A stretch of 64,000 nt of DNA from Chloroflexota bacterium (GTDB taxonomy: Bacteria > Chloroflexota > Anaerolineae > Caldilineales > Caldilineaceae), in NCBI GenBank assembly GCA_016861025.1, contig BOKO01000023.1, forward strand, positions 1 through 64,000, in the 5' to 3' direction. Under the pieces are notes generated by a model. It was not told the origin of the DNA and ran no database searches. It worked only from the letters and a program-made list of their open reading frames with translations. Positions 24,995-34,124 of this stretch are shown here, piece by piece. A program made the position numbers and the translations under genes. Each line of letters begins with the position of its first letter. Positions within the stretch are counted from its first letter, which is position 1.

Positions 24995-26269
24995 TCACGT
25001 TGCCAACGCCAGGCGGATTTCTTCGCACACGCGATCATCCTCCTCATGTAACAACGCCGTGGTCAACAGCGTTGCAGCCCGTTCATAACGCCATTTTGCC
25101 AGGATGCGACCAAGCGCCCAAGCCGCATGGACGCGCACTATTGCCTCTACGTCAGCCAATGCCAGCGCCAGCGCATCGACCGCCGCTGTATCCGCCCAAT
25201 TGCCCAACGCAACACAGACGTTGCGCAGCATACCCACGCGTTTGGGGCGCTTGAGTGGCGAACGGGCGAAATGCTCGCTGAACGCGCGCGGGTCGAGCCA
25301 GTAGGGATGAGTCGATGCAAAGCCTTCGAGCAGCGGCGGCGCCACGCGGCTGTGCAACGCACGCAGACCGTCGAGTCGCGGCGTGCGTGCGGGCAGACGC
25401 CGGTTGTAGGGGCAAACCTCCTGGCAGATGTCGCAGCCGAAGATGCGATTGCCAAAGAGCGGACGCAACTCACGCGGGATGACGCCGCGCGCCTCAATCG
25501 TCCAATAAGAGATGCAGCGACGCGGGTCCAAATCATATGGCGCAACAAAGGCGGAAGTCGGGCAGGCGTCCAGGCAGCGCGTGCAACGGCCGCAAGTTGG
25601 GGAAGGATGAATGCTCAACTGTGAATTGTGAATTGTGAATTGTGAATTGTGAAGGAGCGGCGTCTTCCTGTCTCCCCCTCTCCCCTTTTCTTGTTCTCCC
25701 TCTCTCCCTCCCTCCTCAACCAAAACCTCTGGCGCGAGGATGACGGCGAGCAGAAGCCAGCTTCCTATGCCGGGTCGGATTGTGCAGCAGTTCTTGCCGG
25801 TGAAGCCGAGGCCGGCGACTTCGGCCCAGTCGCGTTCGAGCACAGGCCCGGTGTCGACCAGGCACTTGCCCATGCTGGTGCGGCCCGTCTGGGCGCGGAT
25901 GGCGGCGTCGAGTTCATAGAGCAGCGGTCGGATAATCTCATGATAGTCGTCGCCCCATGCGTAGGAGGCGATGACGCCGCGGCTGGGATCGTCGCGAATC
26001 TCTGGCGGCAGGTCGAACTGGCGATAATCGACGCCGAGCACAATCATGCTCTGAAATGGCGGTGCGCCCGCTTCCGCCAACAACGCCGGGAAGCGTCGCT
26101 TGTCACGATTGCGTTCCAGGTAGCTCATTTCACCGGCGCGGCCGGCGTCGATCCATGCGTCGAAAAAATCAGCGTGCGGCGCTGCGCCGATTGCAGCAAA
26201 TTCGCACAGGTCGAATCCTAGCGAATCCGCCGCACGCCTGATGGTTTCTCGCAGATGACCCACATCCAA
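24995..26269 (-). CDS. queG: Epoxyqueuosine reductase QueG with a repeat-encoded insertion
   Basis: Cobalamin- and Fe-S-dependent enzyme that performs the last step of queuosine synthesis in tRNA. The 424-residue product has the DUF1730 part (GVDYRQFDL, KCLVDTGPVLERDWAEVAGLGFTGKN with catalytic Asp139) and two 4Fe-4S motifs, CGRCTRCLDACP (about 226-237) and CDICQEVCPYNRR; a HEAT-like C-terminal region follows. Between strand LLLAVILAPEVL and the first cysteine cluster about 38 residues (184-222) are out of character: they are encoded by a heptad element at 25604-25720 and repeat HNSQ with a 7-residue period. The reading frame stays open, so the enzyme may tolerate a surface loop here. Confidence 0.9.
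   Translation of the reverse strand: MDVGHLRETIRRAADSLGFDLCEFAAIGAAPHADFFDAWIDAGRAGEMSYLERNRDKRRFPALLAEAGAPPFQSMIVLGVDYRQFDLPPEIRDDPSRGVIASYAWGDDYHEIIRPLLYELDAAIRAQTGRTSMGKCLVDTGPVLERDWAEVAGLGFTGKNCCTIRPGIGSWLLLAVILAPEVLVEEGGREGEQEKGRGGDRKTPLLHNSQFTIHNSQLSIHPSPTCGRCTRCLDACPTSAFVAPYDLDPRRCISYWTIEARGVIPRELRPLFGNRIFGCDICQEVCPYNRRLPARTPRLDGLRALHSRVAPPLLEGFASTHPYWLDPRAFSEHFARSPLKRPKRVGMLRNVCVALGNWADTAAVDALALALADVEAIVRVHAAWALGRILAKWRYERAATLLTTALLHEEDDRVCEEIRLALAT
25604..25720. repeat. Heptad element inserted in frame within queG
   Basis: Four tandem GAATTGT units (around 25620-25650) are followed by a CTCCC-rich tract (25672-25714) made of related short repeats. Position and lack of family match mark it as inserted between two conserved blocks of QueG without breaking the frame. 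Confidence 0.85.
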
Positions 26270-26353
26270 TCGCAGCTCCTTGCTTTGGAGATCGCCCTAA
26301 TTTCTTGACAGCAGGGCCGAGCCACGCAGGACGGAGATGAAGCAGCGCCAGCT

Positions 26354-27889
<1,536 letters not shown>

Positions 27890-27910
27890 AAGTCCTCGCT
27901 TTGAGTTGAA

Positions 27911-27990
27911 GTATTGCGTGCTGCGTGTTTCGTGTTTCGTATTGCATGTTTTGTGAGCTGATGTGTTACACAACAAAGCATGCAGCACCG
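27911..27990. repeat. Paired heptad arrays upstream of the crtI-like gene
   Basis: Left array 27911-27951 with 7-bp units such as ATTGCGT, GCTGCGT and GTTTCGT; a shorter inverted part at about 27968-27990 (CAACAAAG, CATGCAGCACC). Lies between the tspO-like and crtI-like genes. Confidence 0.75.
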
Positions 27991-28029
27991 ACAATCAAAA
28001 TAATTTATTGTATGGTCAATCAGCCGATC

Positions 28030-28839
28030 TTACGCCGTCTTTATCCGCCGCCCGCCGAACCAGCCCACCGCTGCGGCGACAGCCAGCACGATGGCGCCGA
28101 CCACCGCTGCGTAGAGCACCGGCGGCGTGGCGCTCTGCTTCACCGCAATGCCGATGAACGCCCACACCAAAACAGCCACATACGCCACGTCACGCTTGAT
28201 CATGGCGAAGAACAGCCCGATCAACGTGGCAATCGAAATCATCGCCATCGCCCAGCCCATCGGCGGCAGAAGCCAGCCATTCCAACCGATGTCGAGCAAT
28301 ACAGTGGCCGCATTAGCCACCGTCGCCACCGTGATCCAGCCGAGATAAATGCTGAAAGGAATGTGCGTCGTCCAGCGTTCGTCCGCCGCCACCAATGCGC
28401 GCCAGGGGTCGAGACGCTGGTAGATCAAGATCAAGCTCGCCAGCAGCACGAGCATCACAACCAGGCTCAGCGCAAACTGGTTGTAGTGCCAGAGAAAAAT
28501 CCACACCGAATTGGCGACGCCGCTCAGCACGTAGAACCAGCCGATGGCGCGCAGTCGCGGGTTGGTGCGTTGGGACGGCAGCGCCTGGAAGACCGTATAC
28601 GCCAGCAGCCCGAGATAAATCACTCCCCAGATCGAGAAGACATAGCCTGCCGGTGTAAACAACGACGGAAATCGATCCGAGATTTCGCCAGTCGACTGCC
28701 CGTTGAGTGGCAGACCGGTCGCCAGCCCGTTGACAGCGATGGTCGCCAGCGTCGCCACGATCACAGCAAACTGGCGCAGATAGTCGCCCATTCCGGCTGC
28801 GCTGCTTCCTTGTTTTGACATATCAAGTGTTGCGTTCAT
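28030..28839 (-). CDS. TspO/MBR-family (CrtK-like) tryptophan-rich membrane protein
   Basis: Membrane protein of 269 residues; start at 28839 chosen because GGAGCAGGAAC precedes it. The pattern FTPAGYVFSIWGVIYLGLLAYTVFQ, then WFYVLSGVANSVWIFLWHY, is that of the extended TspO-like family, here with seven or eight hydrophobic helices instead of the five of classic TspO. Such proteins bind porphyrins or related tetrapyrroles and, in Rhodobacter, the gene (crtK) sits within the carotenoid cluster. The neighbour here is a CrtI-like desaturase on the same strand, 140 bases downstream, so a link with carotenoid or tetrapyrrole control is plausible but unproven. Confidence 0.82.
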   Translation of the reverse strand: MNATLDMSKQGSSAAGMGDYLRQFAVIVATLATIAVNGLATGLPLNGQSTGEISDRFPSLFTPAGYVFSIWGVIYLGLLAYTVFQALPSQRTNPRLRAIGWFYVLSGVANSVWIFLWHYNQFALSLVVMLVLLASLILIYQRLDPWRALVAADERWTTHIPFSIYLGWITVATVANAATVLLDIGWNGWLLPPMGWAMAMISIATLIGLFFAMIKRDVAYVAVLVWAFIGIAVKQSATPPVLYAAVVGAIVLAVAAAVGWFGGRRIKTA

Positions 28840-29100
28840 GTTCCTGCTCCTTTGCAATGGTTTTGCACAACTTTAGTCTAAGGCCGAGACGCCTGTTGTT
28901 CAGTGAGTATGCTTCTAATTGTCAGGCGTTGCATGTCCCATTTCGGCATGACATACGCCTCTATACGTTATAACCCTTGCCATGCGGTCTTATGATATGA
29001 TTGTATGAAAGCGCAGCTTGCTCAAAGCCGAGCCGGCAGAGGCAGCGTTGCAGCGCAGATGTGGCGGCTGTGTGTTGATTTCATTAAAAAGAGGTACTGC

Positions 29101-30297
29101 ATGTTTTATTCACTCGTTGCTGCTCCTCCGGATCCAATTCTTGGGCTGACGGAAGCATTCAAAAAGGACACAAATCCTAACAAAATCAATCTAGGCGTCG
29201 GCGTCTACAAAGACGCAAAGGGGCGCACTCCTGTGTTGGCGTCGGTTAAGCGCGCTGAGGAAAATTTGCTGCAGGCTGAACAGACCAAAAATTACCTGCC
29301 CATCGACGGCGACGCAGTGTTTGGTTTGGCGACGCAGGCGTTGCTCTTTGGTTCTGACCACGTCATTTTGCGCGAGAAGCGCGCAGTCACGGCGCAGGCG
29401 CCAGGTGGAACCGGTGCGCTGCGCGTCGCCGCCGACTTCATCGCCTCGACGCTCGACGCCAAAACCGTATGGCTCAGCGATCCGACGTGGCCCAACCACC
29501 CCAATGTCTTTCAGGCTGCGGGACTTAAGACGGCAACCTATCCCTATTTCGACAAACGCGCCAACAGCGTCGATTTCGACGTAATGATGGCGGCGCTCGC
29601 CGAAATTCCAGTCGGCGATGTCGTCGTGCTGCACGGCTGCTGCCACAACCCGACCGGTGTTGACCTCAGCCCGGCGCAGTGGGAAGCTGTCGCTGAGGTG
29701 ATTGCGCGTCGCAGCCTGTTGCCGCTGGTCGATTTCGCCTATCAGGGCTTCGCCGATGGACTGAGCGAAGACGCCGCCGGTCTTGCCATTCTGGCGCGCC
29801 ACTGCCCGGATATGCTGATCGCCAGCTCCTACTCGAAGAACTTTGGGCTTTACAACGAACGCGTCGGCGCGCTGACCCTGGTCGCCGGCGCTCCTGCTGC
29901 GGCTGACACCGCTATGAGCCACGTCAAACGCGTGATCCGCGCCAATTACTCCAACCCGCCCGCCCACGGCGCTGGCGTTGTCGCCACGGTCTTGAATGAC
30001 GCCGATTTGCGTCGCCTCTGGGAGAACGAGGTCGCCGAGATGCGCGACCGCATCAACACGATGCGTCATCTCTTCGTCGAGACGCTGCAAGAGAAAGGCG
30101 TCACACAGGACTTCTCCTTTATTGCCAGACAACGCGGCATGTTCTCTTTCTCCGGCTTGACGCCCGACCAGGTCAAGGCGCTGCGCGAACAGCACGCCAT
30201 TTATGTCGTCGGGTCGGGGCGCATCAGCGTCGCCGGTATGACCGAAGACAACATGGATTATCTTTGCAGCGCGATTGCAAGCGTATTGAGCAAGTAA
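29101..30297 (+). CDS. Aspartate/aromatic-amino-acid aminotransferase (TyrB/AspC family)
   Basis: PLP-dependent class I aminotransferase of 398 residues. The start at 29101 is chosen over an upstream ATG because the protein then opens as in the family (MFYSLVAAPPDPILGLTEAFKKD) and GAGG lies just before it. Active-site features: HGCCHNPTG (Asn), VDFAYQGFADG (Asp and Tyr), and SSYSKNFGLYNERVG with the Schiff-base lysine, plus VGSGRISVAGM with the substrate-carboxylate arginine. It transfers amino groups between aspartate or aromatic amino acids and 2-oxoglutarate in the cytoplasm. Followed four bases later by an RluA-type gene, so the two may share a transcript. Confidence 0.93.
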   Translation: MFYSLVAAPPDPILGLTEAFKKDTNPNKINLGVGVYKDAKGRTPVLASVKRAEENLLQAEQTKNYLPIDGDAVFGLATQALLFGSDHVILREKRAVTAQAPGGTGALRVAADFIASTLDAKTVWLSDPTWPNHPNVFQAAGLKTATYPYFDKRANSVDFDVMMAALAEIPVGDVVVLHGCCHNPTGVDLSPAQWEAVAEVIARRSLLPLVDFAYQGFADGLSEDAAGLAILARHCPDMLIASSYSKNFGLYNERVGALTLVAGAPAAADTAMSHVKRVIRANYSNPPAHGAGVVATVLNDADLRRLWENEVAEMRDRINTMRHLFVETLQEKGVTQDFSFIARQRGMFSFSGLTPDQVKALREQHAIYVVGSGRISVAGMTEDNMDYLCSAIASVLSK

Positions 30298-30303
30298 AAC
30301 TGT

Positions 30304-31170
30304 GTGATCGAACAATTCCGCGTCAGCGGCCTGACCGCCAATCAGCGGCTTGACCGCATCCTGCGCGCCCGCTACCCTCACAGCGGGCGTCAGGCAATTC
30401 AGCAGATCATTGCGCGGCGGCAGGTGCAGGTCAACGGGCGCACGGTCTGGCTGGCATCGTGGAGCGTTGCCAATGGCGACACGATCACGGTGCTGGAAGC
30501 GCCCGCGCCGCTGCCTCCACAGCCGCAACGCTTCGACCCGGCGTGGCTGATCGCCGATGAGGGCGATCTGCTCGCCGTCGACAAACCTGCTGGCTTGCTT
30601 TCCGAGCCAAAGCGCGGGCTGGATCGCCCCTCGCTTTTGCAACTTGCCAGTGCGCACTTCGGCCCCGTCACCCTCTTTCACCGCCTCGACCGCGACACCT
30701 CCGGCGTGCTGTTGCTAACGCGCGGCGGCGCAATCAACGCACTAATGACTGCGGCGTTTCAACAAAACCTGGTGCACAAGGAATATCTTGCGGTCGTGGC
30801 CGCCCCCAACCTGCTCGACGCCACCGGCGTGATCGACGCACGCCTGCAGCCAAGTCGCAGCCGTCGCGACCAGATGGAAGTCACGGCCAAGGGCGGTCAA
30901 CGCGCCATCACCCGCTACACGGTGATTGCGACCGTCGCCGACCGCGCCTGGGTTCGCCTTTTTCCTGAAACTGGACGCACGCATCAACTGCGCGTACATC
31001 TGGCGCATCTTGGCGCGCCGATCCTGGGCGACCGGCTCTACGGCGTCGCCGATTCGGCGCCACGGCTGATGTTGCACGCGCACATGATCGAGCTGCCCGC
31101 GGCAATCTTTGGCGCCGCACGGCGTTTTACTGCGTCCATTGCGCCGGAGTTCACTCTTCCTGAGTCGTAA
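30304..31170 (+). CDS. RluA-family pseudouridine synthase
   Basis: RNA pseudouridine synthase of 288 residues from a GTG start. An N-terminal S4 RNA-binding domain (about 12-60, RLDRILRARYPHSGR and VQVNGRTV) precedes the catalytic domain with the invariant motif HRLDRDTSG, catalytic Asp129, and later GRTHQLRVHLAHLGAPILGDRLYG. This is the RluC/RluD organisation; target uridines in 23S rRNA or tRNA cannot be chosen from sequence. It lies six bases after the aminotransferase stop. A small inverted repeat (31163-31188) covers its stop codon. Confidence 0.92.
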   Translation: MIEQFRVSGLTANQRLDRILRARYPHSGRQAIQQIIARRQVQVNGRTVWLASWSVANGDTITVLEAPAPLPPQPQRFDPAWLIADEGDLLAVDKPAGLLSEPKRGLDRPSLLQLASAHFGPVTLFHRLDRDTSGVLLLTRGGAINALMTAAFQQNLVHKEYLAVVAAPNLLDATGVIDARLQPSRSRRDQMEVTAKGGQRAITRYTVIATVADRAWVRLFPETGRTHQLRVHLAHLGAPILGDRLYGVADSAPRLMLHAHMIELPAAIFGAARRFTASIAPEFTLPES

Positions 31171-31188
31171 AACTCCCTTCTTACGACT
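31163..31188 (+). terminator. Terminator-like hairpin at the end of the RluA-type gene
   Basis: AGTCGTAA and TTACGACT form a perfect 8-bp stem around a 10-base loop and include the TAA stop codon. No T-run follows, so termination strength is doubtful. It separates this transcript from the CHAT promoter at 31192. Confidence 0.35.
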
Positions 31189-31191
31189 TGC

Positions 31192-31220
31192 TTGGCGACT
31201 GTGCTTATTTATGGTAAGCT
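31192..31220 (+). promoter_or_regulatory. Promoter of the CHAT/SIR2/nSTAND operon
   Basis: TTGGCG at 31192-31197 and TAAGCT at 31215-31220 are 17 bp apart, with TGG just before the -10. The predicted start near 31227 gives a leader of about 37 bases to the ATG at 31264. The surrounding sequence is clearly more AT-rich than the neighbouring genes. Confidence 0.45.
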
Positions 31221-31263
31221 TTCAAGCAAATAGTATCCATTATCGAACAGAGCGTCGCCAACC

Positions 31264-33102
31264 ATGTCCCCAGTTTATGAGGATTTCGATCTACTGATTG
31301 ACCGCACCGGGAGCATCTATCGAGTGCGCGTCATTGCTTCGCCGGCGGGACAAACGCAGGCGACGGTTGCGCTGACGCCGGAGATCGAGGCGATCCGAGC
31401 GGCGATTGCAGCGGGCTGGCAGATCGACGAGCTTGACCCGGCGCTGGCGAAATCGTGGGGACAGGCGCTCTACAACGTGATCTTCAGCGGCGCAGCCGAG
31501 ACCTGTCTGCTGCGCAGTCTGGACGCCGCGCGCAACAACGACGCTGGCTTGCGCATTCGCCTGCACCTGACCGACGTCCCCGAACTGGCGACGCTGCCCT
31601 GGGAGCTCGCTTTCTCGCCGCCGCGTGACCGCTTTCTGGCGCTCTCGAACGCAACACCGATCGTGCGTTATATGGCGTTGGCGGAGGGCGCGCCGCGCCT
31701 GCCCGTCGATCCGCCGCTGCGAATGTTGTGCGTGTTGGCGGATCCTGTCGACCTGGCGCCGCGCCTCGATGTCGAAAGCGAGTGGCGCAGCGTGCGCGAC
31801 GCAATTGCACCGCTGGTCGAGGCGGGCGCGGTCCTGCTCGAACGGCTGGCAACGCCGACTGTGAGCGAGCTACGCGGCTATCTGCGTCGCCATGCGGTGA
31901 ATCTATTGCACTTCATCGGTCACGGCTGGTTCGATGCAGCCGCTGGTCAAGCCGGGCTGGTCTTCGAGGATGAGACGCAGCAAGCCAGCCTGGTTAACGC
32001 CGAGCAGCTTGGCGTGTTGCTCGAAGGACACAGCGCGCTGCGGCTCGTCTTTCTCAACGCTTGCGATGGCGCGCGCGTCGACGAGCGCGACGCATTTCAA
32101 GGTGTAGCGCAGCATCTTGTGCGACTGGGCGCGCCGATCGTGGTGGCAATGCAGTTTGCCATCAGCAGCGCACGTGCGGCGATGTTGGCGCAGGAGTTCT
32201 ACCGCGCTGTCGCTGACGGCTATCCAGCGGAAGCGGCGATCACCGAGGCGCGCAAGGCGCTCTTTGCGCCAGGCAGCGCGCCGGATTGGGCGACGCCGGT
32301 GATCTTCACGCGCGCGTCGGACAACCGGTTGGTGTTCAGGACGCCCACCGCCACAGCCGCCGTTGTCACGCCGCCGACGCCGCGTCTTGCCTTCGAGCCG
32401 GAGATGGTGACGATCCCGGCTGGCCCCTTTCTGATGGGCGCAGCCGATGCACCGACAGAATGGCGTCAACACACAGTCGAGCTGCCCGCGTACGCGATCG
32501 GCAAATATCCGGTGACCAATGCGCAATACGCTGCGTTCGTGCGTCAGCACAAGGAGAACCGCCCGCTGCAATCGGGTTGGTTCTTCACAACGCCGCCTGT
32601 CACCCGCCTCGACCATCCGGTGACCGGCGTCACCTGGCGCGACGCCATCGCCTACTGTGCGTGGCTCTCTGCACAGACAGGGCGCCGTTATCGCCTGCCC
32701 ACCGAGGCGGAGTGGGAAAAGGCGGCGCGCGGCAGCGACGGGCGCACCTATCCATGGGGCGAGGATCCGCCGACGCCGTTGCGCTGCACCAGCGGCGCCT
32801 CAACCGCAGCAGTCACAGCGACCAGAGAAGGATGCAGCCCTTACGGCGTGTGCGACATGGTCGGCAACGTGCGCGAGTGGACGACAACGCGCTGGGGCGA
32901 AGACGCGCGACGCGCTGAATTTGTCTATCCTTACCAAAGCGACGAGCGCGAAGCAGCCAGCGAGCGAGCCAACGAGCTGCGCATCTGTCGCGGGGGAGCT
33001 TATGACGATCCGCCGTCGTTATTGACGTGCAGTGCACGCTCGATTGTCCATTCCGACGCCCGGCTCGCCAATGTCGGCTTTCGCGTTGCGTGCGACGCCT
33101 GA
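31264..33102 (+). CDS. CHAT-domain protease fused to a formylglycine-generating-enzyme-like domain
   Basis: Two-domain protein of 612 residues. Residues about 90-350 form a CHAT (caspase-like) peptidase: LLHFIGHGWFD supplies His220 and LVFLNACDGA supplies Cys267, the expected catalytic dyad, and both are intact. After a short Ala/Thr/Pro linker, residues about 378-610 form an FGE-sulfatase/C-type-lectin-like fold (MVTIPAGPFLMGA, YPVTNAQYAAFV, RLPTEAEWEKAARG, YGVCDMVGNVREWT, CRGGAYDD, NVGFRVA). In conflict systems such lectin-like domains usually recognise ligands rather than modify sulfatases. It is the first gene of a tight operon with a SIR2-like protein and an nSTAND-WD40 NTPase, so it is the probable protease effector or processing factor of that system. 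Confidence 0.9.
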   Translation: MSPVYEDFDLLIDRTGSIYRVRVIASPAGQTQATVALTPEIEAIRAAIAAGWQIDELDPALAKSWGQALYNVIFSGAAETCLLRSLDAARNNDAGLRIRLHLTDVPELATLPWELAFSPPRDRFLALSNATPIVRYMALAEGAPRLPVDPPLRMLCVLADPVDLAPRLDVESEWRSVRDAIAPLVEAGAVLLERLATPTVSELRGYLRRHAVNLLHFIGHGWFDAAAGQAGLVFEDETQQASLVNAEQLGVLLEGHSALRLVFLNACDGARVDERDAFQGVAQHLVRLGAPIVVAMQFAISSARAAMLAQEFYRAVADGYPAEAAITEARKALFAPGSAPDWATPVIFTRASDNRLVFRTPTATAAVVTPPTPRLAFEPEMVTIPAGPFLMGAADAPTEWRQHTVELPAYAIGKYPVTNAQYAAFVRQHKENRPLQSGWFFTTPPVTRLDHPVTGVTWRDAIAYCAWLSAQTGRRYRLPTEAEWEKAARGSDGRTYPWGEDPPTPLRCTSGASTAAVTATREGCSPYGVCDMVGNVREWTTTRWGEDARRAEFVYPYQSDEREAASERANELRICRGGAYDDPPSLLTCSARSIVHSDARLANVGFRVACDA

Positions 33103-33131
33103 TCCGGCCCGACGCTTGCGGAGACGCTACG

Positions 33132-34124
33132 ATGCCCAACAACGAGATTTCCTGGAGTTTCATCGCCGACCAGATCAACCGCAGACGATGCACGCCTGTG
33201 ATCAGCAACCAGTTGATCCTGGGAACGCTCTTTCCCAATGCCGCCGTCGCCGCCGAGTGGGCCAGAACCGGCAACTATCCGCTTGCCGACACCAACCTGG
33301 CGATGGTGGCGCAATATCTCAGCGTGACCTACCGCGACGCCTATCGCGCCAAAACCGAGTATCTGCAATTTCTCAAGCAGCGCTTTCTTGTCGCTGCAGA
33401 GCAAGAGGGTGTCATCGACCGCGGGCTGCTCGATCAGGTGCGCCGCGAACGCGCATTGAGCGTGTCGCAGCTTGTCGGCGAGCGGCTCGGCGTGCCCGCA
33501 GTGGGTGATCTGGAGAATCCGCTCAATTTGCTGGCGGCGTTCGATATGCCGATCTTTCTGACCACCAGCCCACACCTGCTGATCGAGACTGCGCTGCGCA
33601 ATCTCGGCAAACGCCCGCGCACCGAAGTCTATGCCTGGCATCCGGCGCTGGAGGATGTGATTCCGCCCGAATATCACCCTGACCCAAACTTTCAGCCTAC
33701 GGTCGACGCGCCGCTCGTCTATCACCTGCACGGGCTGGACGAATTCCCGGATTCGCTGGTGTTGACTGAGGAAGATCACCTCGATTTCGTCAGCAACGTG
33801 ATCCACGACTTCCGCGAGATCGGCAAGATGCCCAACGCCGTGCGCAACGCCATCTCCAGCACCATCCTGATCCTGTTGGGATACAATATGCGCTCTTGGG
33901 AAATGCGCGTGATTCTACAGGAATTGATCCGCGACCAACCGCGGCGCCCACGCAGCGTCGCCATTCAGCTCGATCCGCTCGATGCGCCGGAAATTTTGGA
34001 TTCAGCGCGTTTTCAGGAATATGTGCAAATGTATCTGGCGCAGGACAAATATCGCTTCGACATTTATTGGGGCGACGCGCTCAGCTTTTTGAAACAACTT
34101 TGGAACGCCTGGCAAGGCGGATGA
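33132..34124 (+). CDS. SIR2-like domain protein (SIR2_2-type)
   Basis: Protein of 330 residues starting 30 bases after the CHAT gene with a GGAG site. The C-terminal half shows the SIR2_2 pattern of bacterial defence proteins: PIFLTTSPHLLIETAL (140-155), VYHLHGLDEFPDSLVLTEEDHLDF (196-219) with the HG histidine (His200), and ILLGYNMRSWEMRVIL. In active SIR2 NADases the first block normally contains an Asn (TTN); here it reads TTS, so either the subfamily uses another residue or NAD cleavage is lost. The N-terminal block (CTPVISNQLIL) replaces the usual GAG nucleotide loop. Its stop overlaps the start of the nSTAND gene (ATGA), tying the two together. Confidence 0.82.
   Translation: MPNNEISWSFIADQINRRRCTPVISNQLILGTLFPNAAVAAEWARTGNYPLADTNLAMVAQYLSVTYRDAYRAKTEYLQFLKQRFLVAAEQEGVIDRGLLDQVRRERALSVSQLVGERLGVPAVGDLENPLNLLAAFDMPIFLTTSPHLLIETALRNLGKRPRTEVYAWHPALEDVIPPEYHPDPNFQPTVDAPLVYHLHGLDEFPDSLVLTEEDHLDFVSNVIHDFREIGKMPNAVRNAISSTILILLGYNMRSWEMRVILQELIRDQPRRPRSVAIQLDPLDAPEILDSARFQEYVQMYLAQDKYRFDIYWGDALSFLKQLWNAWQGG

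Noticed and set aside
32395..33102. Diversity-generating retroelement target in the FGE-like domain
   Set aside because: FGE/lectin domains are common targets, but there is no reverse transcriptase or template repeat nearby, and the C-terminal segment is not rich in the AAY codons that mark variable regions.
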